A DNA stretch of 14,197 nt. It comes from Treponema sp. (GTDB lineage Bacteria > Spirochaetota > Spirochaetia > Treponematales > Treponemataceae). The first letter of the stretch is position 1. Each line of letters begins with the position of its first letter. The notes under the pieces are model-generated. The model saw only the letters and a list, made by a program, of their open reading frames with translations. It made no database searches and was not told where the DNA came from. Both the position numbers and the translations under genes were made by a program. Below, piece by piece: positions 1-6,213 of this stretch. Location: the NCBI GenBank assembly GCA_017613485.1, contig JAGADS010000217.1, positions 1 through 14,197 of the forward strand, read 5' to 3'.

Positions 1-1
1 C

Positions 2-619
2 ATTGTTAAGAGAAACGGACTTTTAGCGGCAAAAATCATCAAGGGACTTGAGTCAAGGAACATGAGCGGATACTATGCGGAGAGCAAGGAAGATGCATTG
101 AAGAAGGCCCTTGAATTGATTCCAGAAGGAAGCACTGTGACGATGGGCGGTGCAATGAGCGTTCACGAAATCGGACTCTTTGATGCTCTGAAAAAAGGCA
201 AGTACAACTTCATCGACAGGGATGAATGGGAAGACAAGCGTGCTGCCATGCTTGCGGCTTACGATGCTGATGTATTTCTTTCCAGTACAAATGCCATGAC
301 TGATGACGGCGTGCTGATCAACATTGACGGAAATGCAAACCGTGTGTCTGCAATTGCACAGGGACCAAAGAAGGTCGTCTTTATCGTGGGCATGAACAAG
401 GTCTGCCCTGATGTGGACAGTGCCATGAAGAGAGCAAGAAATGTCGCTGCTCCAATCAACTCACAGAGGTTCGGGCTTTCTACTCCATGCACAAAGACAG
501 GCGCATGCATGAACTGCAAGTCACCCGATACAATCTGCTGTCAGATTTTGATTACAAGGTTTTCACGCCACAAGGACAGAATCCACGTAATTCTTGTAAA
601 CGACAGCCTGGGATTTTAG
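2..619 (+). CDS. LUD-domain (LutC/YkgG-like, DUF162) protein, 5' end missing
   Basis: The frame is open from base 2, with about 20 codons upstream of the first ATG (base 62). Those residues continue the helix that normally precedes the LUD core, so the gene starts outside the window and 205 residues are visible. The sequence has the LUD pattern: PEGSTVTMGGAMSVHEIG, then YNFIDRD, SSTNAMTDDG, NIDGNANRV and GPKKVVFIVGMNKV. Near the C-terminus is a cysteine cluster, TPCTKTGACMNCKSPDTIC, as in many stand-alone LUD proteins; it could bind metal or an Fe-S cluster, but that is inference. Characterised relatives belong to lactate-utilisation complexes (LutC). Single-domain members like this one are mostly uncharacterised, so the substrate is unknown. 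No lutA or lutB partner is seen downstream, and the next gene has its own predicted promoter. Confidence 0.85.
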   Translation: MVKRNGLLAAKIIKGLESRNMSGYYAESKEDALKKALELIPEGSTVTMGGAMSVHEIGLFDALKKGKYNFIDRDEWEDKRAAMLAAYDADVFLSSTNAMTDDGVLINIDGNANRVSAIAQGPKKVVFIVGMNKVCPDVDSAMKRARNVAAPINSQRFGLSTPCTKTGACMNCKSPDTICCQILITRFSRHKDRIHVILVNDSLGF

Positions 620-628
620 TTTTTTTCG

Positions 629-667
629 GGAGATGAATTGTGAGGATTACCACCTGACAGCATCTCC
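629..667. other. Imperfect inverted repeat downstream of the LUD gene
   Basis: GGAGATG (629-635) is complementary to CATCTCC (661-667), giving a 7-bp stem with a 25-nt loop. A T-run lies before the left arm (620-626) rather than after the right arm, so it is not a standard intrinsic terminator for the LUD gene on the plus strand. Nothing else was recognised in 620-692. The pairing may be chance. Confidence 0.25.
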
Positions 668-692
668 TACCCCTTTGCATTCAGCTCCCCAC

Positions 693-721
693 TTGCATTT
701 TCCGTCTTTTTCCACTATAGT
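693..721 (+). promoter_or_regulatory. Predicted sigma-70-type promoter of the SH3-like envelope operon
   Basis: TTGCAT (693-698) and TATAGT (716-721) are separated by exactly 17 bp. The -10 box matches TATAAT at 5 of 6 positions; the -35 box keeps only the TTG core of TTGACA. The predicted start near 728 gives a leader of about 47 nt with a ribosome-binding site GGAAGG at 764-769. The same TTGnA-17-TAnAnT layout recurs upstream of purC, nudC, murE and purE in this window. Confidence 0.5.
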
Positions 722-728
722 TTTGTAA

Positions 729-746
729 CTTCCAGATAGATGGAAG
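729..746 (+). promoter_or_regulatory. Hairpin at the predicted 5' end of the operon transcript
   Basis: CTTCCA (729-734) and TGGAAG (741-746) form a perfect 6-bp inverted repeat with a 6-nt loop, starting at the predicted transcription start. The string TGGAAG occurs again at 763-768 as part of the ribosome-binding site, so the left arm could pair with either copy. It might act as an operator, a 5' stabiliser or a weak translational switch; this is inference. Confidence 0.3.
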
Positions 747-774
747 AAAACTTAATATTTTATGGAAGGTTTTT

Positions 775-1551
775 ATGAAAAAAGTAAGTATTTTACTGTT
801 TTTATCAATCCTATTTTTGATTCCAGCCTGTAAAAAGGATAATACACAACAGACAGCTCAGACTTCAGAGACACAGGATGAGAACTGGAATACCACTGCA
901 GAAGAATCTGCCCCGCCGGCACTCAAGGAACCGACTATGAAGGGTGTCATGATTTCAGGATGGTATTATGATCCTGTTTACAACGATGACGGTTCACTCA
1001 AGACCATGGCTGCTAATTTTGAGGCCATAGTTGGAACCCAGGTCGGAGTTTATGGTGACTACGATCCAAATGACGAGAACAACGGTGCAGAGGTCATCAA
1101 GGATGTTCTGATTGACGGTGCAAAAAAGAACTTCATTCACGTGTACTATGACAACGAGGAATACTATGTCCGCGATTATGCCGTAGCCGTAAATGCCGCC
1201 CCAGCTGTCGTAACAAATGAATCTGCATACATCTACACAAAACCGAATCTGGCAAACCTTGGTAAAAGCACAGTGCCTGACTTGACTATCGTTGCAGTAT
1301 TCTCCGGTGACATTCCGGAAGACGAGGACGGACGCTTTGAGAAAATCCGCTATTATGTTCCCGATGGCAAAACATACACAGTCAACGGATATCTTATGAG
1401 CAGTGTCCTGACCTATGATGCAACATTTGTAGCAGGCGTCATGGTTCATGATAAGTATAACAAGCTCAAGGCAGAAGGCAAGACTGACCAGACAGTTCTT
1501 GATGAACTGGCTGAGAACAATGCATTCTTAATGGAAAATTACAATTACTAA
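775..1551 (+). CDS. Spirochaete-type lipoprotein with SH3-like regions, function unknown
   Basis: The 258-residue product begins with a lysine-containing N-terminus, a hydrophobic core (residues 4-16) and LIPAC, with Cys19 as the probable lipidated residue. This fits the relaxed lipobox of spirochaetes. After Cys19 comes a polar Q/T/E-rich tether (20-50), typical of a surface or periplasmic lipoprotein. The rest is rich in aromatic and beta-branched residues, with two regions that look like small beta-barrel (SH3-like) units at about 55-135 and 140-212, then a helical tail. Residues about 116-195 are homologous to residues 88-163 of the next gene (shared YYV, PAVVT, NLA and TI(V/I)A blocks). 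The start is supported by GGAAGG at 764-769. It is probably co-transcribed with the next gene, 17 bp downstream. No catalytic motif was seen; peptidoglycan or protein binding is a guess. Confidence 0.8.
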   Translation: MKKVSILLFLSILFLIPACKKDNTQQTAQTSETQDENWNTTAEESAPPALKEPTMKGVMISGWYYDPVYNDDGSLKTMAANFEAIVGTQVGVYGDYDPNDENNGAEVIKDVLIDGAKKNFIHVYYDNEEYYVRDYAVAVNAAPAVVTNESAYIYTKPNLANLGKSTVPDLTIVAVFSGDIPEDEDGRFEKIRYYVPDGKTYTVNGYLMSSVLTYDATFVAGVMVHDKYNKLKAEGKTDQTVLDELAENNAFLMENYNY

Positions 1552-1568
1552 AGGGTTAGGAGAATTAA

Positions 1569-2552
1569 ATGAAAAAAATTGCATCTATATTCTTAATTTC
1601 AATTATCGCACTTGGAGCCGTATTCGCCCAGGAAAAGATTGTAGCTGTAGCCCTGCAGAGTGATACAGCCCTTTGGAATGAAAAGGAACCAGGCATGATG
1701 GAATGGGCAAAAAAAGACCTTGAGCCGGGTACAGTTCTTGAGGTATATGCCGGAAGCCGCTGGGATTCACAGGGAAGAAAACTCCCGGACATAGTAACTT
1801 CCTCATGGACAACAGCAAAAAAAGAAGGCCAGACCCTTGATTTTGTAAAGGCAAGCTATCAGGGAAAAGACTATTATGTAATTTCAAGCCGCGTGGCACT
1901 TTATCAGAGACCTGCTGTAGTAACTAGAAATGCAGCTACATATCTTACCGCAAATCTTGCAGACGTAAGGAAAACAGCCCTGCCATACGGAACTATCATT
2001 GCAATCGGGAAACAGATACCCGTCCACGGAATAAACCTTTATGAAATGACTTACTATGACGAGAACCTCTATCGCCTGAGGGTCGGTTACATACAAAGTG
2101 AAAAAATCAGTGAAGCCAAAGACGACATAACTGCAATGAAGCTCATTAAGCAGGCAAAAGGCCTCAAGGATGAAAAACGCAAGGCAGCCATGCTCGACAG
2201 CATCAACCAGCTTTCCATATCCCGGGCAGTGCAGGAAATTCTTGACAGCCTGAACGCAGAACCAGAGTCTGTGGTTGATTCCTACAAGGGCTCAACTGTC
2301 ATGCTTGATGCAGGAGATTCACAGAGAGTCATCTCTTCGGATGACGGCTCAAACATCAACGTAAGGAACGCTCCTGTAACCGGTGAGGTTGTAAATCAAT
2401 TGTCTGACGGAACAAACGTTACCGCAACAATGAGGACCGTAGAGGTTTTCAGTATTGATGACAGCGAGAACTACTGGTATTACATTGATGACGGAAATGG
2501 AACGGTAGGCTGGGTATTCGGATCCTATTGTCCTCTCAGGGCAGAATGGTAA
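1569..2552 (+). CDS. Exported protein with SH3-like N-terminal region and C-terminal SH3b domain
   Basis: The 327-residue product has a Sec signal peptide (residues 1-20) with likely cleavage after AVFA, before Gln21. There is no lipobox cysteine, so it is probably soluble in the periplasm or secreted. Residues 22-180 form one or two SH3-like regions, and 88-163 are homologous to the preceding lipoprotein. A charged helical segment (about 181-235) links to a C-terminal bacterial SH3 domain (about 242-322), recognised by INVRNAPVTGEVVNQLSDG and the closing GWVFGSY. SH3b domains often bind cell-wall peptides, so an envelope-associated role is plausible. The start is fixed by AGGAG at 1557-1561, eight bases before the ATG. 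The gene ends in a convergent intergenic region with palindromic repeats. No enzyme domain was seen. Confidence 0.82.
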   Translation: MKKIASIFLISIIALGAVFAQEKIVAVALQSDTALWNEKEPGMMEWAKKDLEPGTVLEVYAGSRWDSQGRKLPDIVTSSWTTAKKEGQTLDFVKASYQGKDYYVISSRVALYQRPAVVTRNAATYLTANLADVRKTALPYGTIIAIGKQIPVHGINLYEMTYYDENLYRLRVGYIQSEKISEAKDDITAMKLIKQAKGLKDEKRKAAMLDSINQLSISRAVQEILDSLNAEPESVVDSYKGSTVMLDAGDSQRVISSDDGSNINVRNAPVTGEVVNQLSDGTNVTATMRTVEVFSIDDSENYWYYIDDGNGTVGWVFGSYCPLRAEW

Positions 2553-2556
2553 AACC

Positions 2557-2623
2557 GTCATTCCGGGCTTGACCCGGAATCTTTCCGTGACAGCTTCGGA
2601 TCCCGAATCAAGTTCGGGATGAC
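2557..2623. repeat. Pair of oppositely oriented REP-like palindromes
   Basis: Element A (2560-2580) is ATTCCGGG-CTTGA-CCCGGAAT, a perfect 8-bp stem with a 5-nt loop. Element B (2600-2620) is ATCCCGAA-TCAAG-TTCGGGAT, also a perfect 8-bp stem; its loop is the reverse complement of A's loop, so B is the same element in the other orientation. Stem bases differ between A and B but always as matched pairs. GTCAT before A and ATGAC after B let the whole 67 bp form a larger hairpin. Similar GTCAT(T/C)CCG palindromes are dispersed in many bacterial genomes. The location between convergent genes is typical of such elements. Confidence 0.8.
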
Positions 2624-2680
2624 ATAATCTGTCCGGGATGACATAATCTGTTCGGGATGACATAAACTGTTCGGGATGGC
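2613..2680. repeat. 19-bp tandem array built from one palindrome arm
   Basis: Three 19-bp units (2613-2631, 2632-2650, 2651-2669), each close to TTCGGGATGACATAATCTG, differ by one or two bases. A fourth, diverged unit starts at 2670 (TTCGGGATGGC). The first 8 bases of unit 1 are the right arm of palindrome B, so the array grew from a half-element. It is non-coding, and the unit is too short and spacerless for a CRISPR. Confidence 0.85.
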
Positions 2681-2696
2681 ATGTCGTCATTCCGAA
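2670..2696. terminator. Possible bidirectional terminator hairpin between convergent genes
   Basis: TTCGGGATGGC (2670-2680) pairs with GTCATTCCGAA (2686-2696) through 11 pairs, two of them G-T wobbles, around a 5-nt loop. It lies 13 bp from the purC stop codon and between two converging genes, which fits a terminator. Neither side has a clear U-run, so it is not a canonical intrinsic terminator and may only be a repeat remnant. Confidence 0.35.
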
Positions 2697-2709
2697 CCAG
2701 TACCTGTCA

Positions 2710-3552
2710 TTACTTACAGATGCGCTCTTGACACTCGTGGTAAAGGGCGCTTGTTTTTTCTACGATTTCTGCCGGGATTTCCTTAATGGTCGGATCTCCT
2801 GCCAGATTGTTTTTCTTGAGCCAGTCACGTACAAACTGCTTGTCATAGCTTGCAGGGCTTGTTCCGATTTTATATTCAGAAAGATTCCAGAAGCGGCTTG
2901 AGTCAGGGGTAAGAACCTCGTCACCAAGAACCAGTTCTCCGTTCTCATCCAGACCGAATTCAAACTTTGTATCTGCAATTATAATTCCGTTCTTATAGGC
3001 ATGCTCATAGCACTTGCTGTAGATTGCAAGGGCAGCCTTTTCGATTTTATCTGTAAGCTCTTTTCCAAGATCGTTCCTCATGTAATCGAGTGATACGTTG
3101 ATGTCATGTCCTTCTGCGGCTTTTGTTGAAGGGGTTACAATCGGCTCATCCAGTTTTTCTGCAAGCTGATAGTCACGGTCAAAATGAACACCCTCAGGGA
3201 GCTTTCCTGACTTGAGTGCGTCAAACATGCTTCCGAACATGTAACCGCGGACGATTATCTCGTATGGAATCATCTTGAGTTTTTTTACAAGGATCGTGCG
3301 GCCTTCAAATTCAGGCTTCTGGAATTCAAGAGGCATATCCTTTGTGTCGCTTGATATCATGTGGTTCTTTACAATGGCCTCTGTATACTTGAACCAGAAG
3401 TTAGACAGGGCATTCAAGACCTTGCCTTTGTCTGTAATCATCGTGGGCAAAATCACGTCAAATGCAGAGATGCGGTCAGTCGTGACAATCACCATCCTGC
3501 CGTCTTCCAAATCATAAACTTCGCGGACTTTACCGCTGATAATCTTTTTCAT
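2710..3552 (-). CDS. purC: Phosphoribosylaminoimidazole-succinocarboxamide (SAICAR) synthase
   Basis: This cytoplasmic enzyme joins CAIR and L-aspartate, using ATP, to form SAICAR in de novo purine synthesis. The 280-residue product starts with MKKIISGKVREVYDL, the glycine-rich nucleotide-binding strand of the family. It has DRISAFDV (27-34), the family signature EIIVRGYMFGSMF (98-110), the second signature IIADTKFEFG (191-200) and GDEVLTPDSSRFW (210-222). Its length fits the longer PurC form (about 280-300 residues) rather than the about 237-residue E. coli form. The frame is open a further 76 codons upstream, but that extension overlaps nudC. The chosen ATG (complement of 3550-3552) has AAGGAG seven bases before it and places the conserved N-terminus correctly. 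It is transcribed divergently from nudC and convergently with the SH3b gene. purE lies about 9 kb away in a separate unit. Confidence 0.95.
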   Translation of the reverse strand: MKKIISGKVREVYDLEDGRMVIVTTDRISAFDVILPTMITDKGKVLNALSNFWFKYTEAIVKNHMISSDTKDMPLEFQKPEFEGRTILVKKLKMIPYEIIVRGYMFGSMFDALKSGKLPEGVHFDRDYQLAEKLDEPIVTPSTKAAEGHDINVSLDYMRNDLGKELTDKIEKAALAIYSKCYEHAYKNGIIIADTKFEFGLDENGELVLGDEVLTPDSSRFWNLSEYKIGTSPASYDKQFVRDWLKKNNLAGDPTIKEIPAEIVEKTSALYHECQERICK

Positions 3553-3559
3553 GGCGAAA

Positions 3560-3565
3560 CTCCTT
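3560..3565 (-). promoter_or_regulatory. Shine-Dalgarno site that fixes the purC start
   Basis: On the minus strand these bases read AAGGAG, with a 7-nt spacer to the ATG at 3552. This strong site sets the start and rules out the longer upstream reading. The predicted leader is only about 15 nt, from a start near 3567. Confidence 0.75.
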
Positions 3566-3573
3566 GTTCCATC

Positions 3574-3602
3574 ATAATAGCGATTTAGCTTTTTTATTGC
3601 AA
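3574..3602 (-). promoter_or_regulatory. Predicted purC promoter, sharing its -35 box with nudC
   Basis: Read on the minus strand, TTGCAA (3602-3597) is followed after exactly 17 bp by TATTAT (3579-3574), which matches TATAAT at 5 of 6 positions. The predicted start is near 3567. TTGCAA is its own reverse complement and is also the -35 box of the nudC promoter on the other strand. Confidence 0.6.
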
Positions 3603-3625
3603 GCGATAAATCAAAATGATATAAT
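3597..3625 (+). promoter_or_regulatory. Predicted nudC promoter, likely giving a leaderless mRNA
   Basis: TTGCAA (3597-3602), a 17-bp spacer and a perfect TATAAT (3620-3625). The nudC ATG begins at 3632, seven bases after the last base of the -10 box, at the expected transcription start. No Shine-Dalgarno sequence lies between. This is a strong core promoter by eye, without experimental support. Confidence 0.65.
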
Positions 3626-3631
3626 AAGCTC

Positions 3632-4447
3632 ATGGCAATATGGAATTTTGTTTTTTGCGGAGAGGCTGTTCTGGTAAAAAAAGAATGTGCCGATGACTTT
3701 AGGTTTGAGCATGACTCCTTTCCTTCTGACAATGATTTTCTTGAATTCTCCAAAGGCAGCCCTGTACTGGAGTGTTTCACTGAATCACAGTTGAATTACA
3801 ATGCACTTGACCTTTCACCAGATTTTTCTGTGCCTGATGAATTTTATGCCTACCCTGTCCGCAAGATGATTGCAACACTGTCAGGAACTGATTTTAATTT
3901 TTCTCCAAAGGCAGGACTCATCACTCGTGCAAGATCTCTTTTAAAGCAGAGGGAGATTTTCAAGTTCTGTCCGACATGCACTTCCCCTCTTATCGATGAC
4001 AGTCATTTTTCCGCAAGAAAATGTCCGAAATGCGAAAGGCTTTTTTTCCCAAGGATTGAACCCGCTGTCATAGTCCTTGTTACAAAAGGGGATTCTATTC
4101 TACTTGTCAAAACCAAAAATTCAAGAAAGAATTTCTACTCCTGTGTGGCAGGCTTTGTTGAGCAGGGAGAAACTTTGGAGCAGGCAGTTGAACGCGAGGT
4201 AATGGAAGAAACAGGCATTCAAATCAAGAACATAAAATACATCGCAAACCAGCCATGGCCGTTTCCAGATCAGCTTATGCTCGCATTCAGGGCGGAATAT
4301 AAATCAGGTGAAATAAAGCTTCAGGAAGAGGAAATCGCTGACGGAGGATGGTACACCAAGGACAATATGCCTGTAACCCCAAATCCCGGCTCTGTTTCCT
4401 ATTCCCTTATCAAGCATTGGAAGAACGGAGACTTGCCCACCTGTTGA
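3632..4447 (+). CDS. nudC: NudC-type NAD(H) diphosphatase (Nudix hydrolase with zinc ribbon)
   Basis: Family members hydrolyse NAD(H) to NMN(H) and AMP and, in E. coli, also remove NAD caps from RNA 5' ends. The 271-residue product has a variable N-terminal domain (1-105) and a zinc ribbon with Cys113, Cys116, Cys131 and Cys134 (CPTC and CPKC). A Nudix fold follows, with the full Nudix box at 174-196: GFVEQGE at its start and REVMEETGI at its end, matching GX5EX7REUXEEXGU. NQPWPFP (206-212) corresponds to the SQPWPFP signature that marks the NADH pyrophosphatase subfamily, with Asn for Ser. An in-frame stop at 3617-3619 and no other start codon before 3632 fix the start, although no ribosome-binding site is present. 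The length fits the family (about 260-280). The murE promoter overlaps its stop codon. Confidence 0.92.
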   Translation: MAIWNFVFCGEAVLVKKECADDFRFEHDSFPSDNDFLEFSKGSPVLECFTESQLNYNALDLSPDFSVPDEFYAYPVRKMIATLSGTDFNFSPKAGLITRARSLLKQREIFKFCPTCTSPLIDDSHFSARKCPKCERLFFPRIEPAVIVLVTKGDSILLVKTKNSRKNFYSCVAGFVEQGETLEQAVEREVMEETGIQIKNIKYIANQPWPFPDQLMLAFRAEYKSGEIKLQEEEIADGGWYTKDNMPVTPNPGSVSYSLIKHWKNGDLPTC

Positions 4448-4472
4448 AAATATCACGCTAAAATAGTAAAAT
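4444..4472 (+). promoter_or_regulatory. Predicted murE operon promoter, likely leaderless or near-leaderless
   Basis: TTGAAA (4444-4449), a 17-bp spacer and TAAAAT (4467-4472). The -35 box overlaps the nudC stop codon (4445-4447). The murE ATG at 4481 begins nine bases after the -10 box, so the transcript should start at or one or two bases before the ATG. No Shine-Dalgarno sequence is present. Confidence 0.55.
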
Positions 4473-4480
4473 GCAGTATT

Positions 4481-6199
4481 ATGGAAAAGACTTTAGACAA
4501 AGTGCTGCATTGCATTGAACATACACTCACTAAAAACGACGGTTCTACAGAAATAAAAGATTCTGGAATCACCCAAAACGTAAAAATCAATTCGCTTGTA
4601 TTCGACAGCCGTGATGTAAAGGAAAACTCTCTTTTTTTCGCACTGCCAGGAACCCATACCACAGGCAACAGGTTCATAAGCCAGGCAATCCTGAACGGAG
4701 CGGCCGCAGTCATTTTTCAGGATGATTTTTCAGCGGAAGATAAAGAGGCAATTCAGGATGCTGTTAAACAGAAAAACGCAGAGCCTGTATTCATCAAGGT
4801 TGAATCCTCACGCAAAGTCATGTCACCTGTCTCGGCGGCATTCTACGATAATCCTTCCAGCAAGCTTGTAATCTACGGCGTAACAGGAACAGAGGGTAAA
4901 TCCTCTACCGTCTCTTTTATATGGCAGCTTCTGACTCTCTCAGGTTACAAGGCAGGCTTCATTTCAACAGTGCAATATTCTCTTGGAGGTCCTGCAATAA
5001 ACAACCCGGAGCACCAGACAACACCGGAGGCCCCGATAGTTCAACGCGAGCTTTACGAGATGGTTCAGAACGGATGCACACATGCTGTAGTTGAATCTTC
5101 ATCACATGGTCTTTCCGACAAGCTGAACCGTCTGGGTGACGTGCTTTTTGACTGTGCTGTATTCATGAACGTGACACTTGAGCATCTTGAATTCCACGGC
5201 ACATTCGAGCAGTACAGAAATGACAAGGCAAACCTGTTCCGCGCACTGGACAGGCACAACCACATAAAGACAATAAACGGAAAAGAAACAGAGGTTTCAT
5301 CTTTTGGAATCGTCAATCTTGAGGATGAGTCATTCCCGTATTTTGTCTCGGCCACAAACAAAAAGGTCATAGGCTACACAACAGAAGGCAAGGCAGGAAA
5401 GCAGGCCGGAGAAGAAGAAAAGAAAGTCTCTCCCCTACCCGCAATCCCCGAGGACATGGCATACCTTTCGGCAAGAAATATCGCAGCTGCAAGATTCGGG
5501 CTTTCGTTCAGCATACACAGATTTCAGGATCATGACTCAATCAAGGATGAAAACCGCGTGATTCATGTAAAGGCTCCTCTTCCGGGTGCATTCAACGCAT
5601 ACAATATCATGGCGGCAATTCTTGCAGTAAACGGAACCACCGGCATTTCACTGGAGGACCTTTCTGCAAAAGCCACAGAGCTTGTTCCTGTCAAAGGACG
5701 AATGACCGTAATCGATCAGGGACAGCCTTTTGAGGTTATCGTTGACTATGCACACACACCGTCATCATTCGAGACAATTTTTCCTCCGATACGGAAACGC
5801 TGCACAGGAAGAATGATTGCACTCTTTGGTTCAGGCGGAGAACGTGACATAAAGAAAAGACCGCTTCAGGGACAGGTGGCGGCAAGATTCTGTGACATAT
5901 TGATTCTAACAGACGAGGATCCTCGGCAGGAAGACAGCATGTCCATCTTGAACATGATAGCCGAGGGTGCAAAGAAAGAAGGCAAGGTCCAGGACAAGGA
6001 CATGTTCTTAATCTCAGACAGAATTGAGGCAATCAAAAAGGCGTTCTCCATTGCACAGAAAGATGACATAGTTCTTCTTCTGGGAAAATCACATGAGAAT
6101 TCAATCATCTTCAAGGACAGGGTAATGCCCTATGATGAAATCGCTCAGGCAAAGAAGACACTGACTGAAATGGGTTACAAGGAAAACAAGGCAAACTGA
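4481..6199 (+). CDS. murE: UDP-MurNAc-tripeptide synthetase
   Basis: MurE adds the third amino acid to UDP-MurNAc-L-Ala-D-Glu in the cytoplasm, using ATP. The 572-residue product has the MurE N-terminal domain (VFDSRDVKENSLFFALPGT), an ATP loop GTEGKSST (136-143; the usual form is GTNGKTTT) and HQTTPEAP. It also has ESSSHGL and Lys249 in NDKANLF, the position of the carbamylated lysine. A C-terminal domain contains VDYAHTPSSFE and GSGGERDIKKRP. At the substrate-specificity site it reads TDEDPRQED (477-485), not the DNPR of meso-diaminopimelate enzymes. Treponemes are known to use ornithine, so an ornithine or lysine substrate is likely but unproven. It is longer than the roughly 495-residue E. 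coli enzyme, partly through a lysine/glutamate-rich insertion around 300-325. No in-frame start codon exists between the stop at 4445-4447 and 4481. First gene of the murE-ddl-murD-helicase operon. Confidence 0.93.
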   Translation: MEKTLDKVLHCIEHTLTKNDGSTEIKDSGITQNVKINSLVFDSRDVKENSLFFALPGTHTTGNRFISQAILNGAAAVIFQDDFSAEDKEAIQDAVKQKNAEPVFIKVESSRKVMSPVSAAFYDNPSSKLVIYGVTGTEGKSSTVSFIWQLLTLSGYKAGFISTVQYSLGGPAINNPEHQTTPEAPIVQRELYEMVQNGCTHAVVESSSHGLSDKLNRLGDVLFDCAVFMNVTLEHLEFHGTFEQYRNDKANLFRALDRHNHIKTINGKETEVSSFGIVNLEDESFPYFVSATNKKVIGYTTEGKAGKQAGEEEKKVSPLPAIPEDMAYLSARNIAAARFGLSFSIHRFQDHDSIKDENRVIHVKAPLPGAFNAYNIMAAILAVNGTTGISLEDLSAKATELVPVKGRMTVIDQGQPFEVIVDYAHTPSSFETIFPPIRKRCTGRMIALFGSGGERDIKKRPLQGQVAARFCDILILTDEDPRQEDSMSILNMIAEGAKKEGKVQDKDMFLISDRIEAIKKAFSIAQKDDIVLLLGKSHENSIIFKDRVMPYDEIAQAKKTLTEMGYKENKAN

Positions 6200-6213
6200 A
6201 CAGGAGAAATAAA

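Noticed and set aside
62..619. LUD gene starting at the first ATG (base 62)
   Set aside because: The frame is open back to base 2 and the upstream residues fit the N-terminal helix of the family; no ribosome-binding site precedes base 62. It is treated as a partial gene.
620..667. Intrinsic terminator of the LUD gene
   Set aside because: The T-run comes before the stem rather than after it, and the loop is long.
620..692. Known riboswitch upstream of the lipoprotein operon
   Set aside because: No conserved core of a riboswitch class I know could be matched by eye.
994..1449. 151-codon open frame on the minus strand inside the lipoprotein gene
   Set aside because: It is cysteine-rich and low in recognisable features, lies opposite a well-supported gene, and has no family motif; treated as a shadow, like the other overlapping frames in the window.
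2613..2688. CRISPR array
   Set aside because: Units are 19 bp, directly adjacent and without variable spacers, and they derive from the neighbouring palindrome.
3553..3780. 76-codon N-terminal extension of purC
   Set aside because: It overlaps nudC on the other strand and both predicted promoters, has no family similarity, and a strong Shine-Dalgarno site supports the shorter start.
4459..4464. Alternative -10 box TAAAAT for murE
   Set aside because: Only 9 bp from the TTGAAA; the second TAAAAT at 4467 has the correct 17-bp spacer.
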